From contig KV908444.1 in the NCBI GenBank assembly GCA_002005505.1, forward strand, positions 88,501-152,500: DNA of 64,000 nt, in the 5' to 3' direction. This document shows, one piece after another, positions 48,268 to 57,904 of the stretch. The translations under genes and the position numbers were made by a program. Source of the DNA: Botryococcus braunii. Lineage: Eukaryota > Chlorophyta > Trebouxiophyceae. The stretch's first letter is position 1. Each line of letters starts with the position of its first letter. The notes under the pieces are model-generated. The model did not search any database. It was not told the origin of the DNA and saw nothing but the letters and a program-made list of their open reading frames with translations.

Positions 48268-49001
48268 GGTGCAGGTACAGGAGCAGGTGGGGTAGGCTGA
48301 GCCATCATGACCACAGCCTGTTGATCCCCATCATCATTGTACCCGGAGGCCTCAGCTGTGGTGGAGATCAGGTCTGCCAGCTGATCCAAAGGATGAGCAA
48401 CTGCAGTGGGTAGTAGTCCTGGCGGGTTGGCTGCTGCTGGAAGTCCCTGCACTATCTGGGTTGCCACATGACCATCCAGGAGATCATGTCCATTACGTTT
48501 CAGGCAGCTCTTCAGATTGATCATCCTGGATACATACTGGGATATTGTTTCTCCTCGCTTCATGCCCTTTGCCATCTCCTTCAGCTAGTCTGCATTGGCT
48601 TGGGTATTATATCCACCAACGAATTTCTTGCAGATAAATACATAGGCATCATACGCAGAGGGCTTGCTAGACAACTCTCCCAACCATTCTTCCGGGACTG
48701 ATTCATACATCAGCAGCATAGCAGCAGCATTGTGGATGGTACCAGGCATGGCTTCTTGAATGGCAGGCAAAGAACCCTTTGCACTATTAGCAGCAGTGAA
48801 TGCATTGTCCCACACTATAAAGTTCTGACCATGACGCAACAGTTTAATATGGACCTTGACTTGCGTAGCAATAACCTTGGGAAGACTATCTCCCTCACCC
48901 TTAGAGGTACTGGGTGTGCATGGCTCTCGTGTGGGGGTTGATGTTGACTCCTCGTCAGCTGACTTCGATGCTTCACTGGTGCTTGAGCCCTTCTTTGCCA
49001 T
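48268..49001 (-). pseudogene. gag: Element A gag, N-terminal part, interrupted
   Basis: Gag begins MAKKGSSTSEASKS and runs as a capsid-like region (FIVWDNAF, MPGTIHNAAAMLLMYESVPE) similar to Gag of B and D. An in-frame TAG lies at 48585-48587, where B and D have Trp. The frame continues with GMKRGETISQYVSRM until the TRIM insertion at 48267. Retrotransposon capsid, no longer a single reading frame. Confidence 0.8.
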
Positions 49002-49017
49002 TCTGTTGAATATCTGG

Positions 49018-49542
49018 TCAGTCGTCGTTGCGTTCTGAAAGTTTCGAGTCTCCGTCCTCGTCCTCGCTGTCTGGTTCCGAGCACCACTCCTCCGGACTGT
49101 ATCCTTTTATGCTTCCCAAGAGAGAAATAAGGAAGTCCTCGTCGAACGAAGCGAGAGCAGTCTCCACAGCTGTGTACGCTGCCTCTTCTGCCCAGAACTC
49201 TTCCTGGTCCGGACCTCCGACCTGCCGCAGGTGTCGTTCAAACAGTGCTCGGGTTACAAATCCTGGGTCTCCGTTGATGAAAGAACACTCCCAGGCTGTG
49301 ACTTTGTAAGCAGGGTAGACTGGAAATCTCTGTTTGAACCACTGAGGAGGGTCTAGTCTGCCCTGTCCGTATGCTCGGCTGACAAAGTCCTTGATGATGA
49401 ATGCTCGATCCTCAGGTGTTCTTGGTCCTGTCTCTCCACCAGCTCTTCTCAAGCTGTCATATGTCGGTGGTGGAGGTGGAGGAAGCCTCACAGGTCTTGC
49501 AGAGCCCGTAGACATTCTCCCGCTCTGTCTCGTTCGTCCCAT
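49018..49542 (-). CDS. Extra ORF upstream of gag in element A (174 aa, PPxY motif)
   Basis: Starts at ATG 49540-49542, 66 bp after the 5' LTR, and ends with TGA 16 bp before the gag start codon at 49001. The frame is open further upstream into the LTR, but this ATG is the first in the leader. The protein has an Arg/Ser-rich start, a proline run ending PPPPPPTYDSLRR (a PPxY motif of the kind bound by WW domains and used as a late domain by some retroelements), a central region with QWFKQRFPVYPAYKVTAWEC, and an acidic end (EEWCSEPDSEDEDGD). I know of no Ty1/copia counterpart, and elements B and D have none here. It is intact although gag-pol of the same element is broken. Possible origins are captured host sequence or a duplicated Gag part. 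Function is unknown. Confidence 0.6.
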   Translation of the reverse strand: MGRTRQSGRMSTGSARPVRLPPPPPPTYDSLRRAGGETGPRTPEDRAFIIKDFVSRAYGQGRLDPPQWFKQRFPVYPAYKVTAWECSFINGDPGFVTRALFERHLRQVGGPDQEEFWAEEAAYTAVETALASFDEDFLISLLGSIKGYSPEEWCSEPDSEDEDGDSKLSERNDD

Positions 49543-49608
49543 CGCAGATTCTTCCGTTCGGGTCACACATCTCAAATGCTCAGCGTACGAGTTGGTGGGC
49601 CCATAACC

Positions 49609-50339
49609 TGAACAATTCTGAGCGTGGCGTTTCCTGTATGACCCGGGCACGAAGGGTGATTAGCTCGTCGGCACTCTTGTTGTGTGTAGGAGAACAAGCA
49701 GTGACCGAATGTGAATGAGGACTTGATAGGCAACAGACAAGAGATAAGCACCCGAAGTGCCCTTAATGTCCCAATCAAGTCATTACAATGCTACTTGCTT
49801 TCTCTCATCACTCCGTAATTCAAACTACTTAATCTACGTAACTACCGATAGTCTGCATTACCAGTGTTCAATGAGGAAAACATTAGCACCAACTTAATAA
49901 CATTACCTAGACCTCTTCCTAACCAATTGTCAATGAGGCTTCTGTCACTCGACGTCAGGTTACCTGTCTGACCCGGGCACGAAGGGTGATTAGCTCGTCG
50001 GCACTCTTGTTGTGTGTAGGAGAACAAGCAGTGACCGAATGTGAATGAGGACTTGATGGGCAACAGACAAGAGATAAGCACCCGAAGTGCCTTTAATGTC
50101 CCAATCAAGTGCCTCGTCCTTGCACGCCGGCGTCATAAATCCTTTCTAGCAAACCGTGTCCAATTACCTCATTCTCCCTAATCTATGCGAAATTGGTCTA
50201 GATTGATTCTGGCAGAATACCTAGGTTCTGCCACCTATTACTCATTCTAATGAATGTTCCCGCTGGTTAATCCGAGCTGATCTGGCCACTATTACTCTTC
50301 TGAGGGAAAGGCACCAAATGTTCTTTCACTATTATAACA
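49609..50339 (-). repeat. Element A, 5' LTR
   Basis: 731 bp, the same structure as the 3' LTR, including the internal direct repeat with a 330-bp period. TSD GTTTT follows at 50340-50344. Confidence 0.93.
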
Positions 50340-50344
50340 GTTTT

Positions 50345-50808
50345 GGAATTCAAACAGGTGGAGGGGGCTGACGTCGAATCAATCTGTGGCAACAACCAAA
50401 TTGAAGGAAGGTAGCCTATATAGCTAGCTAGCTATATATAGCTAGCTTATGCAACTATAGTTGCATAAATTTGCTAAACTTTGATGCACCCGGTCATTTT
50501 ATGAAGAGCACCTATTTGGGTGGTTTACTTGCATTTGCGATAGTTCAGCAGCCTTGCCCTTGTCACAACACCAAAGTACTAGTTTCTTGTGTTTATGCAT
50601 GCTTTTAACATTTTATTGTGTCGTCACATTACTGAGTAGTTCGACTGCATGCAAATGGGTCTGTCCATATGATTAATGATTCCAAATATTGAGGTGCACA
50701 GTTGTGAACATGCATGTGTGCCCAAACTGGGGCGCCCTGCTTCTTGCAAATCACAGTCCTGCTAATCAATTGCCCACAACTAAGCCCCGTCCACCACCCG
50801 CCAGTTCT
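50345..50808. other. Host sequence between elements A and D, with two adjacent palindromes
   Basis: 464 bp that should be continuous with 30715 before A inserted, so it probably holds the 3'UTR of the gene ending at 30708. Two perfect 22-bp palindromes sit side by side at 50426-50447 (AGCTAGCTATA and complement) and 50447-50468 (TTATGCAACTA and complement). Confidence 0.6.
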
Positions 50809-50813
50809 TCAGG

Positions 50814-51516
50814 TGTAAAAGGTTATGGGCAGTGGCGTATCCTGTAAGCAAGCAGACAGGTCGTAAGTTCGTGCCTCTCCAGCTACAGTCCTTGACGACT
50901 GTCTGCTCTTTTAGACACATGCAACTGCATGAACAAGACTGGCATCCTTATGTGCCCAGTATCTTTCCAAACCAGTTTCGTTACATGTTGATCTGTCAAT
51001 GAGCATCTACACACGGATAAGCTCCTGACGGCTGAAAGCAAGTACCTTCCTATACTCAATCAAGACTCCGTCCCTTAGCTGTTTGGGAGACTTGATTGTC
51101 CACTAAGATGGTTCACTTACAAACAAGCAATCAAACATGAACACATTACCAATACACATCCTGCGTCACCGCACCTGTAAGCAAGCAGACAGGTCGTAAG
51201 TTCGTGCCTCTCCAGCTACAGTCCTTGACGACTGTCTGCTCTTTTAGACACATGCAACTGCATGAACAAGACTGGCATCCTTATGTGCCGAGTATCTTTC
51301 CAAACCAGTTGCTCGACTATGCGGTGATCGCAGCTTTAATAGTCCTTTCACGCTAACGCGTAATCTAAATCAGATTGTACCTTATGTTCGAAATAGACCT
51401 CATCCGAACGTGTCTTGAGGTACCTTATGTGGATAGTGGACCCGTATCCTAATAATGTACATTTGAAGATCACCTAAAGCACAAGGCATTCTATAATGTA
51501 TGTTCACAACTCAACA
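50814..51516 (-). repeat. Element D, 3' LTR, two-period form
   Basis: 703 bp, TGTTGAG...TACA in element sense, with two copies of the internal repeat. TSD TCAGG precedes it. Confidence 0.93.
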
Positions 51517-51536
51517 CTTCCCCTTGCCTGCATGCT

Positions 51537-54500
51537 TTATGTGTATCTTCTCAAACCTAGTGAATCACGATGACCAACAAACACGGGCTTAGCAAGTGGC
51601 TTGGTCATAATGTCAGCCACATTTCGAGCAGATTCTACATAGAGGATATCTACCTGCCCAAGTGCCATAGCTTCCCTAGCATAGTGGAAGCTTACTGCAA
51701 CATGCTTTGTGAATTTGGAATAAAGGGGGTTCCGTAAATTGGAAATGCATCCTTGGTTGTCACAGAAAATTTTGACTCTCCAAGGTGCAGCTCCAATCTC
51801 TTCCAAGAAGCCCCTAAGCCAGTTGGCTTCCTTCACAATATGGCCGGCTGCCATAAACTCGGCTTGCACAGTTGAGGTAGCAACTGAGCTCTGCTTCTTG
51901 CTTCCCCAAACCACGGCACTACCATAGACTGATAGAACATAGCCAGTGGTGGAATACCTGTGGTCCAGGTCCCCAGCATAGTCGGCATCAACATAGCCTT
52001 CTAGCTCAGGCCCCTTTCCACCCAGAGTAAGAGCTAATTCTCTCGTATCTCTCAAGTACTTCAGCACTCGAATGGCCTCATTCCAGTGTGAGGTAGTGGG
52101 TGTCATTCTATACCTTGACAACACTCCAACCGCCTGAGAAATGTCAGGCCGGGTCGTATTGGCAATATATAGCAACGATCCAATCAACTCACAGTACCGA
52201 TAGCCAGGTGGCAGTGGGGTACCTGCCCCATGTGACAAACCATCTGAGGACTCGGGTCTGCTGCTAGCCACGAAGTCCTTGGACATGGGGGTATCAACCA
52301 CACGCCCATCATCAGCAACCCCAAACTTTTCCACAAGAGCATCAATCTTGGGAGTGCAACTCATGGAAATAGTGCTCTGAACTCTATTGCGTAGGACCTG
52401 ACACCCCAGGAAATCATTCACCTCTCCCAAATCATGGACGGTGAAGTCCTTCTTCAACAACTCTTTCCCCCACTCAATCTCTGCAACCAATCTGGCAACT
52501 ATGAGAAGATCATCAACATAAACAAGAATAAAGGACAGGTTGCCATCAGGTGCCCTCCTGATGTATACACCCGCATCACTCTTGCACACACTATACCCCA
52601 TCACGCTCAACTTGTCGGTCAAGGTCTTGTGCCAAGCCCGTGGGGCTTGTTTTAGACCGTATAGTGCCTTCCTGAGCTTGCACACAACCCTCGTGTTGCC
52701 ATTCTCAAATCCTGGTGGTTGGGTCACATAGACCTCTTCCTCCAACTCTCCATTGAGAAAAGCCGTCTTGATATCCACTTGGTGGATCTCAAGATTCTGT
52801 GTGGCAGCCACTGCCAGCACAGCCCTCCTTGCCCCATAGCTGCTGGTGGGTGCAAATACCTCCCCAACATCTATCCCAGGGATCTGTCTACACCCTTGGG
52901 CAACTAACCTCGCTTTAAAGCGAGTAACATTCCCATGTGCATCAATTTTAGTGGAGAATATCCAATGGACAGGAATAACTTTTTGTCCATGTGGTCTGTC
53001 CACATACTCTAGAATCTCATGGGTATCAAGGGAATCCATCTCTTCCCTCATTGCTTGTTGCCAAAAATCCCACTGAGGGGAGCATTGGGCTTCCCTCAGG
53101 TTAGATGGCACGTGAACCTTTCCCAGCTTGACATAAGGTACATTTTGTACCTTATGCTGAGACTCTGCAGTACTGTCAGCACTCCTGGGACTGTTGTCTT
53201 TTATATTCCTCTGATCCTGGTTCCCAGAATAAGGTACATTTTGTACCTTATGTTGAGATCCTGCAGTATAGCCAGAACTGCCAGAGCCCTCCCCAACTCT
53301 CTCTCTTGAACTGCCAGACTCATGCGCTCCACCATTACAATCTCTCACCTTTCTCAATGCAGGTGGAAGCAGCAGCTCTCTCTCTCTCCTGGACTCACAC
53401 CTAGGTACACTACTCTGACTTTCCTGAGCTGCGCCTACTGTGTCAGGCTGCACCCCATAAGCATGACTGGTTCCCAGCTCAACTTGGCTACGTGCTTCCC
53501 CTGCTGCTGGCACTTCTAGCCCACTACTCTTCTCGCTAACATCTTCTCCAAGCATAGCCTCCCCTGTCTCAACCTGCCTCTGCAAATCAGGGAGACCTAC
53601 CGAGGGTGGCTCACTCACAAGTACCTGGCCTGAGCCAGGGTCATGCATGGGGACCCCTACTGAGTCCCTCCTAGCCTGGCGCTGTTCATAACGCTGATCC
53701 CTTGTGAGGGTGGTTCCTGGGGGAAGTCTATGTTGAGACTTCCCCTGGAACCTGACCCCCTCCTGCATCTTCTGCAGTTTGTCCAGCTGCGAGTGCGCTT
53801 CAGCACCCCCCCGAGCTAAATTTTGAAAATGGCCCAGCACTGACCATGACTGCTGTGAGGTCTCTGAAGTGGCAGGGGAACCATCCCGGCTGCTGGGGGC
53901 TCCAGCCACAGGTCCGACTGAGCTCCTCAGCCTGCTGTGATCCTCTGGAGAGCTGGCAGTGGTAGCAGGAGATCCAGTGGGCTTGCACTCCACCACTGGG
54001 TCATCCTCTGCTTCCCAAAAATTCACGGGAATGGCTGTTGGTGAGCTGGGGACATTGGAATTGCCTCCCCTGCCCTGCAAGGACGCTCCTGAGAGCCATT
54101 GAGAGGATCCAGGTTGCACCTTAGACATACCCACTCTCTCCCCTCCTCTCAAATGCTCAAGGAATGTAACATCCCTGCTCTCTTTCCATACACCATTGCC
54201 TACGTACACTCTATAGGCCTTGGACTGTGGGCAATACCCAGTGAACATGCCTGGAATGGTCTTTGGTCCAAATACAGACCGCTGACCTGGGGGAATGTGA
54301 ACATGTGCCACACAGCCCCATGTGCGCAAGGAAGCAACATCAGGCTTTACCCCATAGAACATCTCAGTAGGGGTCAGAGGCCTGCCTGTGGTGGGGCCCA
54401 CGTTGTACAGCAGGGTGGCAGACTCCAGTGCCTCCTTCCACAAGGAAGGGTCTGCTGCAGCGTGCACCAACAGGGTCCTTGTGCGCTCCTTCAGAGTCCG

Positions 54501-56807
54501 ATTCATGCGCTCAGCAAGTCCATTTTGCTGAGGCGTGGATGGAGCTGAGGTCTCCATTTTAGTGCCCTGCTGAGCACAAAATTCTTTGAACTGCTGATTC
54601 AGAAATTCTGTCCCTCGATCAGATCTCACACACTTCACCACTTTCTCATGAAATGTCTGCCAGTACTTCAAGAGCTCAATGAGGGCCTTGGGAATGGCTT
54701 CTTTCGACTTCACTGCCAATGAGGCTATCAGATGGGATTTTTCATCAACAACAGTAACCCAAAAACGCTCTCCCTTGATTGCAGCTGGTGAAATGGGACC
54801 CACAGTGTCCACATGCACTCTATCTAACACACTCTCTGCAGGCCTAGAGGAAGCTGGAAAGGGGGGGCGAGAATGTTTCCCTTGTATACATGACTCACAC
54901 TGGGGAGAACACTCTGAGCATGGAGCAAGGGACACATTGATCCCAGTGACCAGGTCTTCGTTGTCCAACCTTGTCATACTCTTAACCCCAGGATGCCCCA
55001 ACCTTGCATGCCACAGTAGTCGATCTGTACACACGTGCCCTTTCCTGGCATGATACGAGGCCACATGAGGACTGGACTGTGGCTGCGCATCATGCTGGCT
55101 CTTGACGGGACACACCCATTCTAAAAAAAACAGCCCTCGCTCTCTGGCTATCTTACCAGACCAGCCTGCTGGGCCTTTCATGGTCGTGTACCCACCTGCA
55201 CTGTCAGTGAGGAATGATGCTCCATCCTGAATGGCTCCTGTGACAGAAATCAGATTAGTGTGTGCAGTGGGCACACACTGCACATTATGCAGCCAAAAAA
55301 CCTCTTGTCTGGCATTGACCAGACACACAGACCCAGTTGCAACTATCCCTCCTTTGGCATCAGAAGTGGCCAAATGAAGAGGGAGGGGTTGAGCATGCAT
55401 GACTGGGTTGTGTAGTAAAGACAGATCATTTACAAGGTGCACCGATGCACCACTATCTATCAGCCACGAGGTACTGCAAGCCCCATGAGATGTAGGGGTA
55501 AGCACATTCAACGAAACGAACATAGGCTCACCAGCACCTGGAGGAGGTGGTGGTGGGAGATGCCAGCCTGGGAAGAAGGGGAAGATAGTGGACACAGATC
55601 CAGGAGGATGTGAGGTTGACACGGGAGGGCCTCCTCTGGACTGGCCAGCATCCCACCAGCTGGCTTGTTGCTCTACGTGGCACAATGCAAGCTGCAAGTG
55701 CGGGCCCATTGCTTGCGTGCCCCACCACGCAGCTGGGCCCGCACTTGCAGCTTGCATTGTGCCACGTAGAGCTTGCAGCCTCTTCAGTTCCAGGCAATCC
55801 CTCCAGAAATGTCCCGTCCCGTTGCAGAAGCGACACGCCAGTTCCTCCTTTGGCCTCCTGCCACGTCCAGACCCTCGCCCCCTGCCTCCAGCGTTGTGAG
55901 CAGAAGGGCCATAGGGGGCCTGACCATCAGCAGGTGCTCCAGCTCCCACTCCTGGTGCTGCTCCAGCGCCCGGTGCAGCTCCAGCGCCTTGGGGAGGCCC
56001 AGGGATTCCACCCTGAGCTGGCACGGCTGCTGCTGCTGCTGCCATAACTGCAAAAGCTGATGCTGTGACTTGCACTGACTCTGCCAGCGGGATATCCTGG
56101 TACTCCAAGTTCTCAATGGCAGTGAGGATCGTCTCCAGCATGTTGTAGGGGTCTGACTTGGCGGAGGTAATTGCCCAAGCGTCGTTCTGCAAGACTGCAG
56201 GTAGTCCCTTATACATATACCTGCAGATCTGGCGGTCGCTCAGCTGATGGTTATTGGCCTCCAGGGAGGCGGCAATACTGATGACTCGGTGGCACCATTC
56301 TTGCACTGTCTCTCCCTTTACCATGCCTTGTTTGAGCCCCTTGATCCACTTCTCGTTGATTTCCCTGTCCTTCCCTCCAGTGCAGCGGTCTGCCATCCAC
56401 TGAATGAAGTCAAAAGCGCTCCCCCGCTGTTTGACTTCGTCGTGCCACATGGACGGGACAGACTGCAAAATGAAACGTTTTACTGCTGCGTTCTCTGCGG
56501 TCTTAGGCATAGCTGTCTCCAACGCTCCCATTGCTCCTTTTTGCATTGCGCAAGACTCCAGCTCTTCACGCCAGGCACTGAAATTAGTGCGATCAGCCTT
56601 CAGCTGTGTAGACATCTTGGGATTGGAGGAGTTCATCGTGTATGCATACGAGCTGGCTGCAGTGCCTCCAGTGGTCTGTCCTGACTGTCCAGCTCCTGAG
56701 GAGGCCGTGCTGCCTCCTGCTGGTGTTGCCATAGTCTCTGTACTGCTGGGATTACTTTCAGAAACCTTGATTTGGGAACGAGTTTGAGGTCTGGTCATAC
56801 ACTTCAC
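51537..56807 (-). CDS. Element D gag-pol polyprotein, 1756 aa, intact
   Basis: Single copia frame. Gag capsid region in the first 240 or so residues, clearly diverged from B; CCHC knuckle (CRFCNGTGHFWRDC) near residue 320; an insertion of about 30 residues after it, produced by a 38-bp inverted duplication; protease DSGA near 448; integrase HHCC (WHARLGHPG, CESC) and core (HVDTVGP near 665, RSDRGTEF, NGLAERMNR); linker with two QHKVQNVPY units; reverse transcriptase YVDD near 1430; RNase H YVDADYAGD and DNQGC. All catalytic residues are present. From VFAPTSSYG to the end it is almost identical to B. The start MKCMTRPQ has a second Met three codons later that could be used instead. The stop is TAA. 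Confidence 0.95.
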   Translation of the reverse strand: MKCMTRPQTRSQIKVSESNPSSTETMATPAGGSTASSGAGQSGQTTGGTAASSYAYTMNSSNPKMSTQLKADRTNFSAWREELESCAMQKGAMGALETAMPKTAENAAVKRFILQSVPSMWHDEVKQRGSAFDFIQWMADRCTGGKDREINEKWIKGLKQGMVKGETVQEWCHRVISIAASLEANNHQLSDRQICRYMYKGLPAVLQNDAWAITSAKSDPYNMLETILTAIENLEYQDIPLAESVQVTASAFAVMAAAAAAVPAQGGIPGPPQGAGAAPGAGAAPGVGAGAPADGQAPYGPSAHNAGGRGRGSGRGRRPKEELACRFCNGTGHFWRDCLELKRLQALRGTMQAASAGPAAWWGTQAMGPHLQLALCHVEQQASWWDAGQSRGGPPVSTSHPPGSVSTIFPFFPGWHLPPPPPPGAGEPMFVSLNVLTPTSHGACSTSWLIDSGASVHLVNDLSLLHNPVMHAQPLPLHLATSDAKGGIVATGSVCLVNARQEVFWLHNVQCVPTAHTNLISVTGAIQDGASFLTDSAGGYTTMKGPAGWSGKIARERGLFFLEWVCPVKSQHDAQPQSSPHVASYHARKGHVCTDRLLWHARLGHPGVKSMTRLDNEDLVTGINVSLAPCSECSPQCESCIQGKHSRPPFPASSRPAESVLDRVHVDTVGPISPAAIKGERFWVTVVDEKSHLIASLAVKSKEAIPKALIELLKYWQTFHEKVVKCVRSDRGTEFLNQQFKEFCAQQGTKMETSAPSTPQQNGLAERMNRTLKERTRTLLVHAAADPSLWKEALESATLLYNVGPTTGRPLTPTEMFYGVKPDVASLRTWGCVAHVHIPPGQRSVFGPKTIPGMFTGYCPQSKAYRVYVGNGVWKESRDVTFLEHLRGGERVGMSKVQPGSSQWLSGASLQGRGGNSNVPSSPTAIPVNFWEAEDDPVVECKPTGSPATTASSPEDHSRLRSSVGPVAGAPSSRDGSPATSETSQQSWSVLGHFQNLARGGAEAHSQLDKLQKMQEGVRFQGKSQHRLPPGTTLTRDQRYEQRQARRDSVGVPMHDPGSGQVLVSEPPSVGLPDLQRQVETGEAMLGEDVSEKSSGLEVPAAGEARSQVELGTSHAYGVQPDTVGAAQESQSSVPRCESRRERELLLPPALRKVRDCNGGAHESGSSRERVGEGSGSSGYTAGSQHKVQNVPYSGNQDQRNIKDNSPRSADSTAESQHKVQNVPYVKLGKVHVPSNLREAQCSPQWDFWQQAMREEMDSLDTHEILEYVDRPHGQKVIPVHWIFSTKIDAHGNVTRFKARLVAQGCRQIPGIDVGEVFAPTSSYGARRAVLAVAATQNLEIHQVDIKTAFLNGELEEEVYVTQPPGFENGNTRVVCKLRKALYGLKQAPRAWHKTLTDKLSVMGYSVCKSDAGVYIRRAPDGNLSFILVYVDDLLIVARLVAEIEWGKELLKKDFTVHDLGEVNDFLGCQVLRNRVQSTISMSCTPKIDALVEKFGVADDGRVVDTPMSKDFVASSRPESSDGLSHGAGTPLPPGYRYCELIGSLLYIANTTRPDISQAVGVLSRYRMTPTTSHWNEAIRVLKYLRDTRELALTLGGKGPELEGYVDADYAGDLDHRYSTTGYVLSVYGSAVVWGSKKQSSVATSTVQAEFMAAGHIVKEANWLRGFLEEIGAAPWRVKIFCDNQGCISNLRNPLYSKFTKHVAVSFHYAREAMALGQVDILYVESARNVADIMTKPLAKPVFVGHRDSLGLRRYT
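55671..55771. repeat. 38-bp perfect inverted repeat within element D gag
   Basis: Arm 55671-55708 (CTCTACGTGGCACAATGCAA onwards) is the exact reverse complement of 55734-55771, separated by 25 bp. The reading frame stays open through it, encoding LRGTMQAASAGP from one arm and GPHLQLALCHVE from the inverted one. Element B has only the first. Confidence 0.93.
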
Positions 56808-57213
56808 TTGCTCTCACAGCGTTCAGCCTGACACAGCTGGTTTAAGTATACCCTTCCGGCGTGCACCACAGCACTTTCAAGTATTCCACCCTTTCGAGGT
56901 CTGGCATGTACCCTTAATATGCAAGATATGCAAAATATTCTTCAGCAATTCAATTGCTTGACCACCCGGACCTACTGACGGTCTCACGACAACGACGACG
57001 GGTGATAATCTCAGGTCACTTCACGGAAAAAAAAAACTTCCCAAGATATTGAAGACTCTGTCCGTAGGCCTTCTGAGTGAATATCCAGTTGTTCCTTTTT
57101 TACTTCTTCTTGCCGTCAGGCGAGTCCGTGGAAAACCCAGTACAGATGCATCCGATGATGCCATCCACTCCTGTCTGCCCTTGGCTCAGCTGGAAGGGCG
57201 TGGGCCCATAACC

Positions 57214-57583
57214 TGTAAAAGGTTATGGACAGTGGCGTATCCTGTAAGCAAGCAGACAGGTCGTAAGTTCGTGCCTCTCCAGCTACAGTCCTTGACGACT
57301 GTCTGCTCTTTTAGACACATGCAACTGCATGAACAAGACTGGCATCCTTATGTGCCCAGTATCTTTCCAAACCAGTTGCTCGACTATGCGGTGATCGCAG
57401 CTTTAATAGTCCTTTCACGCTAACGCGTAATCTAAATCAGATTGTACCTTATGTTCGAAATAGACCTCATCCGAACGTGTCTTGAGGTACCTTATGTGGA
57501 TAGTGGACCCGTATCCTAATAATGTACATTTGAAGATCACCTAAAGCACAAGGCATTCTATAATGTATGTTCACAACTCAACA
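57214..57583 (-). repeat. Element D, 5' LTR, one-period form
   Basis: 370 bp with a single internal repeat copy. Its end CCATAACCTTTTACA abuts the primer site GGTTATGG, forming an inverted repeat. Confidence 0.93.
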
Positions 57584-57591
57584 TCAGGAGT

Positions 57592-57904
<313 letters not shown>

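Larger units (their letters stand above)
30721..50339 (-). mobile_element. Element A: Ty1/copia retrotransposon split by nested insertions
   Basis: Two 731-bp LTRs (30721-31451 and 49609-50339) differ at only about five positions and are flanked by the TSD GTTTT (30716-30720 and 50340-50344). Read on the minus strand: 5' LTR, primer-binding site GGTTATGGGCCCACC at 49608 downward, extra ORF (49018-49542), gag, protease, integrase, reverse transcriptase, RNase H, polypurine tract GGCAAGGGGAAG, 3' LTR. Three elements interrupt it: the TRIM (47679-48262), B (39264-46275) and C (34167-38807). Without them A would be about 7.4 kb. Gag-pol carries several in-frame stops and a changed catalytic residue, so A is not autonomous now, although its LTR similarity points to recent insertion. 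Confidence 0.93.
50814..57583 (-). mobile_element. Element D: near-complete Ty1/copia retrotransposon, 6,770 bp
   Basis: TSD TCAGG at 50809-50813 and 57584-57588. The 3' LTR (50814-51516) is 703 bp; the 5' LTR (57214-57583) is 370 bp, shorter by exactly 333 bp, one internal repeat period. On the minus strand: primer site GGTTATGGGCCCACG, leader of about 400 bp, one intact gag-pol frame, polypurine tract AAGGGGAAG. In shared parts the LTRs differ at only a few bases, so insertion is recent. Whether the short 5' LTR still has promoter function is not known. Confidence 0.94.

Noticed and set aside
49543..49650. Extension of the extra ORF of A to the upstream ATG in the LTR
   Set aside because: It would start translation inside the 5' LTR and run through the primer site; the first ATG of the leader at 49542 is more plausible.
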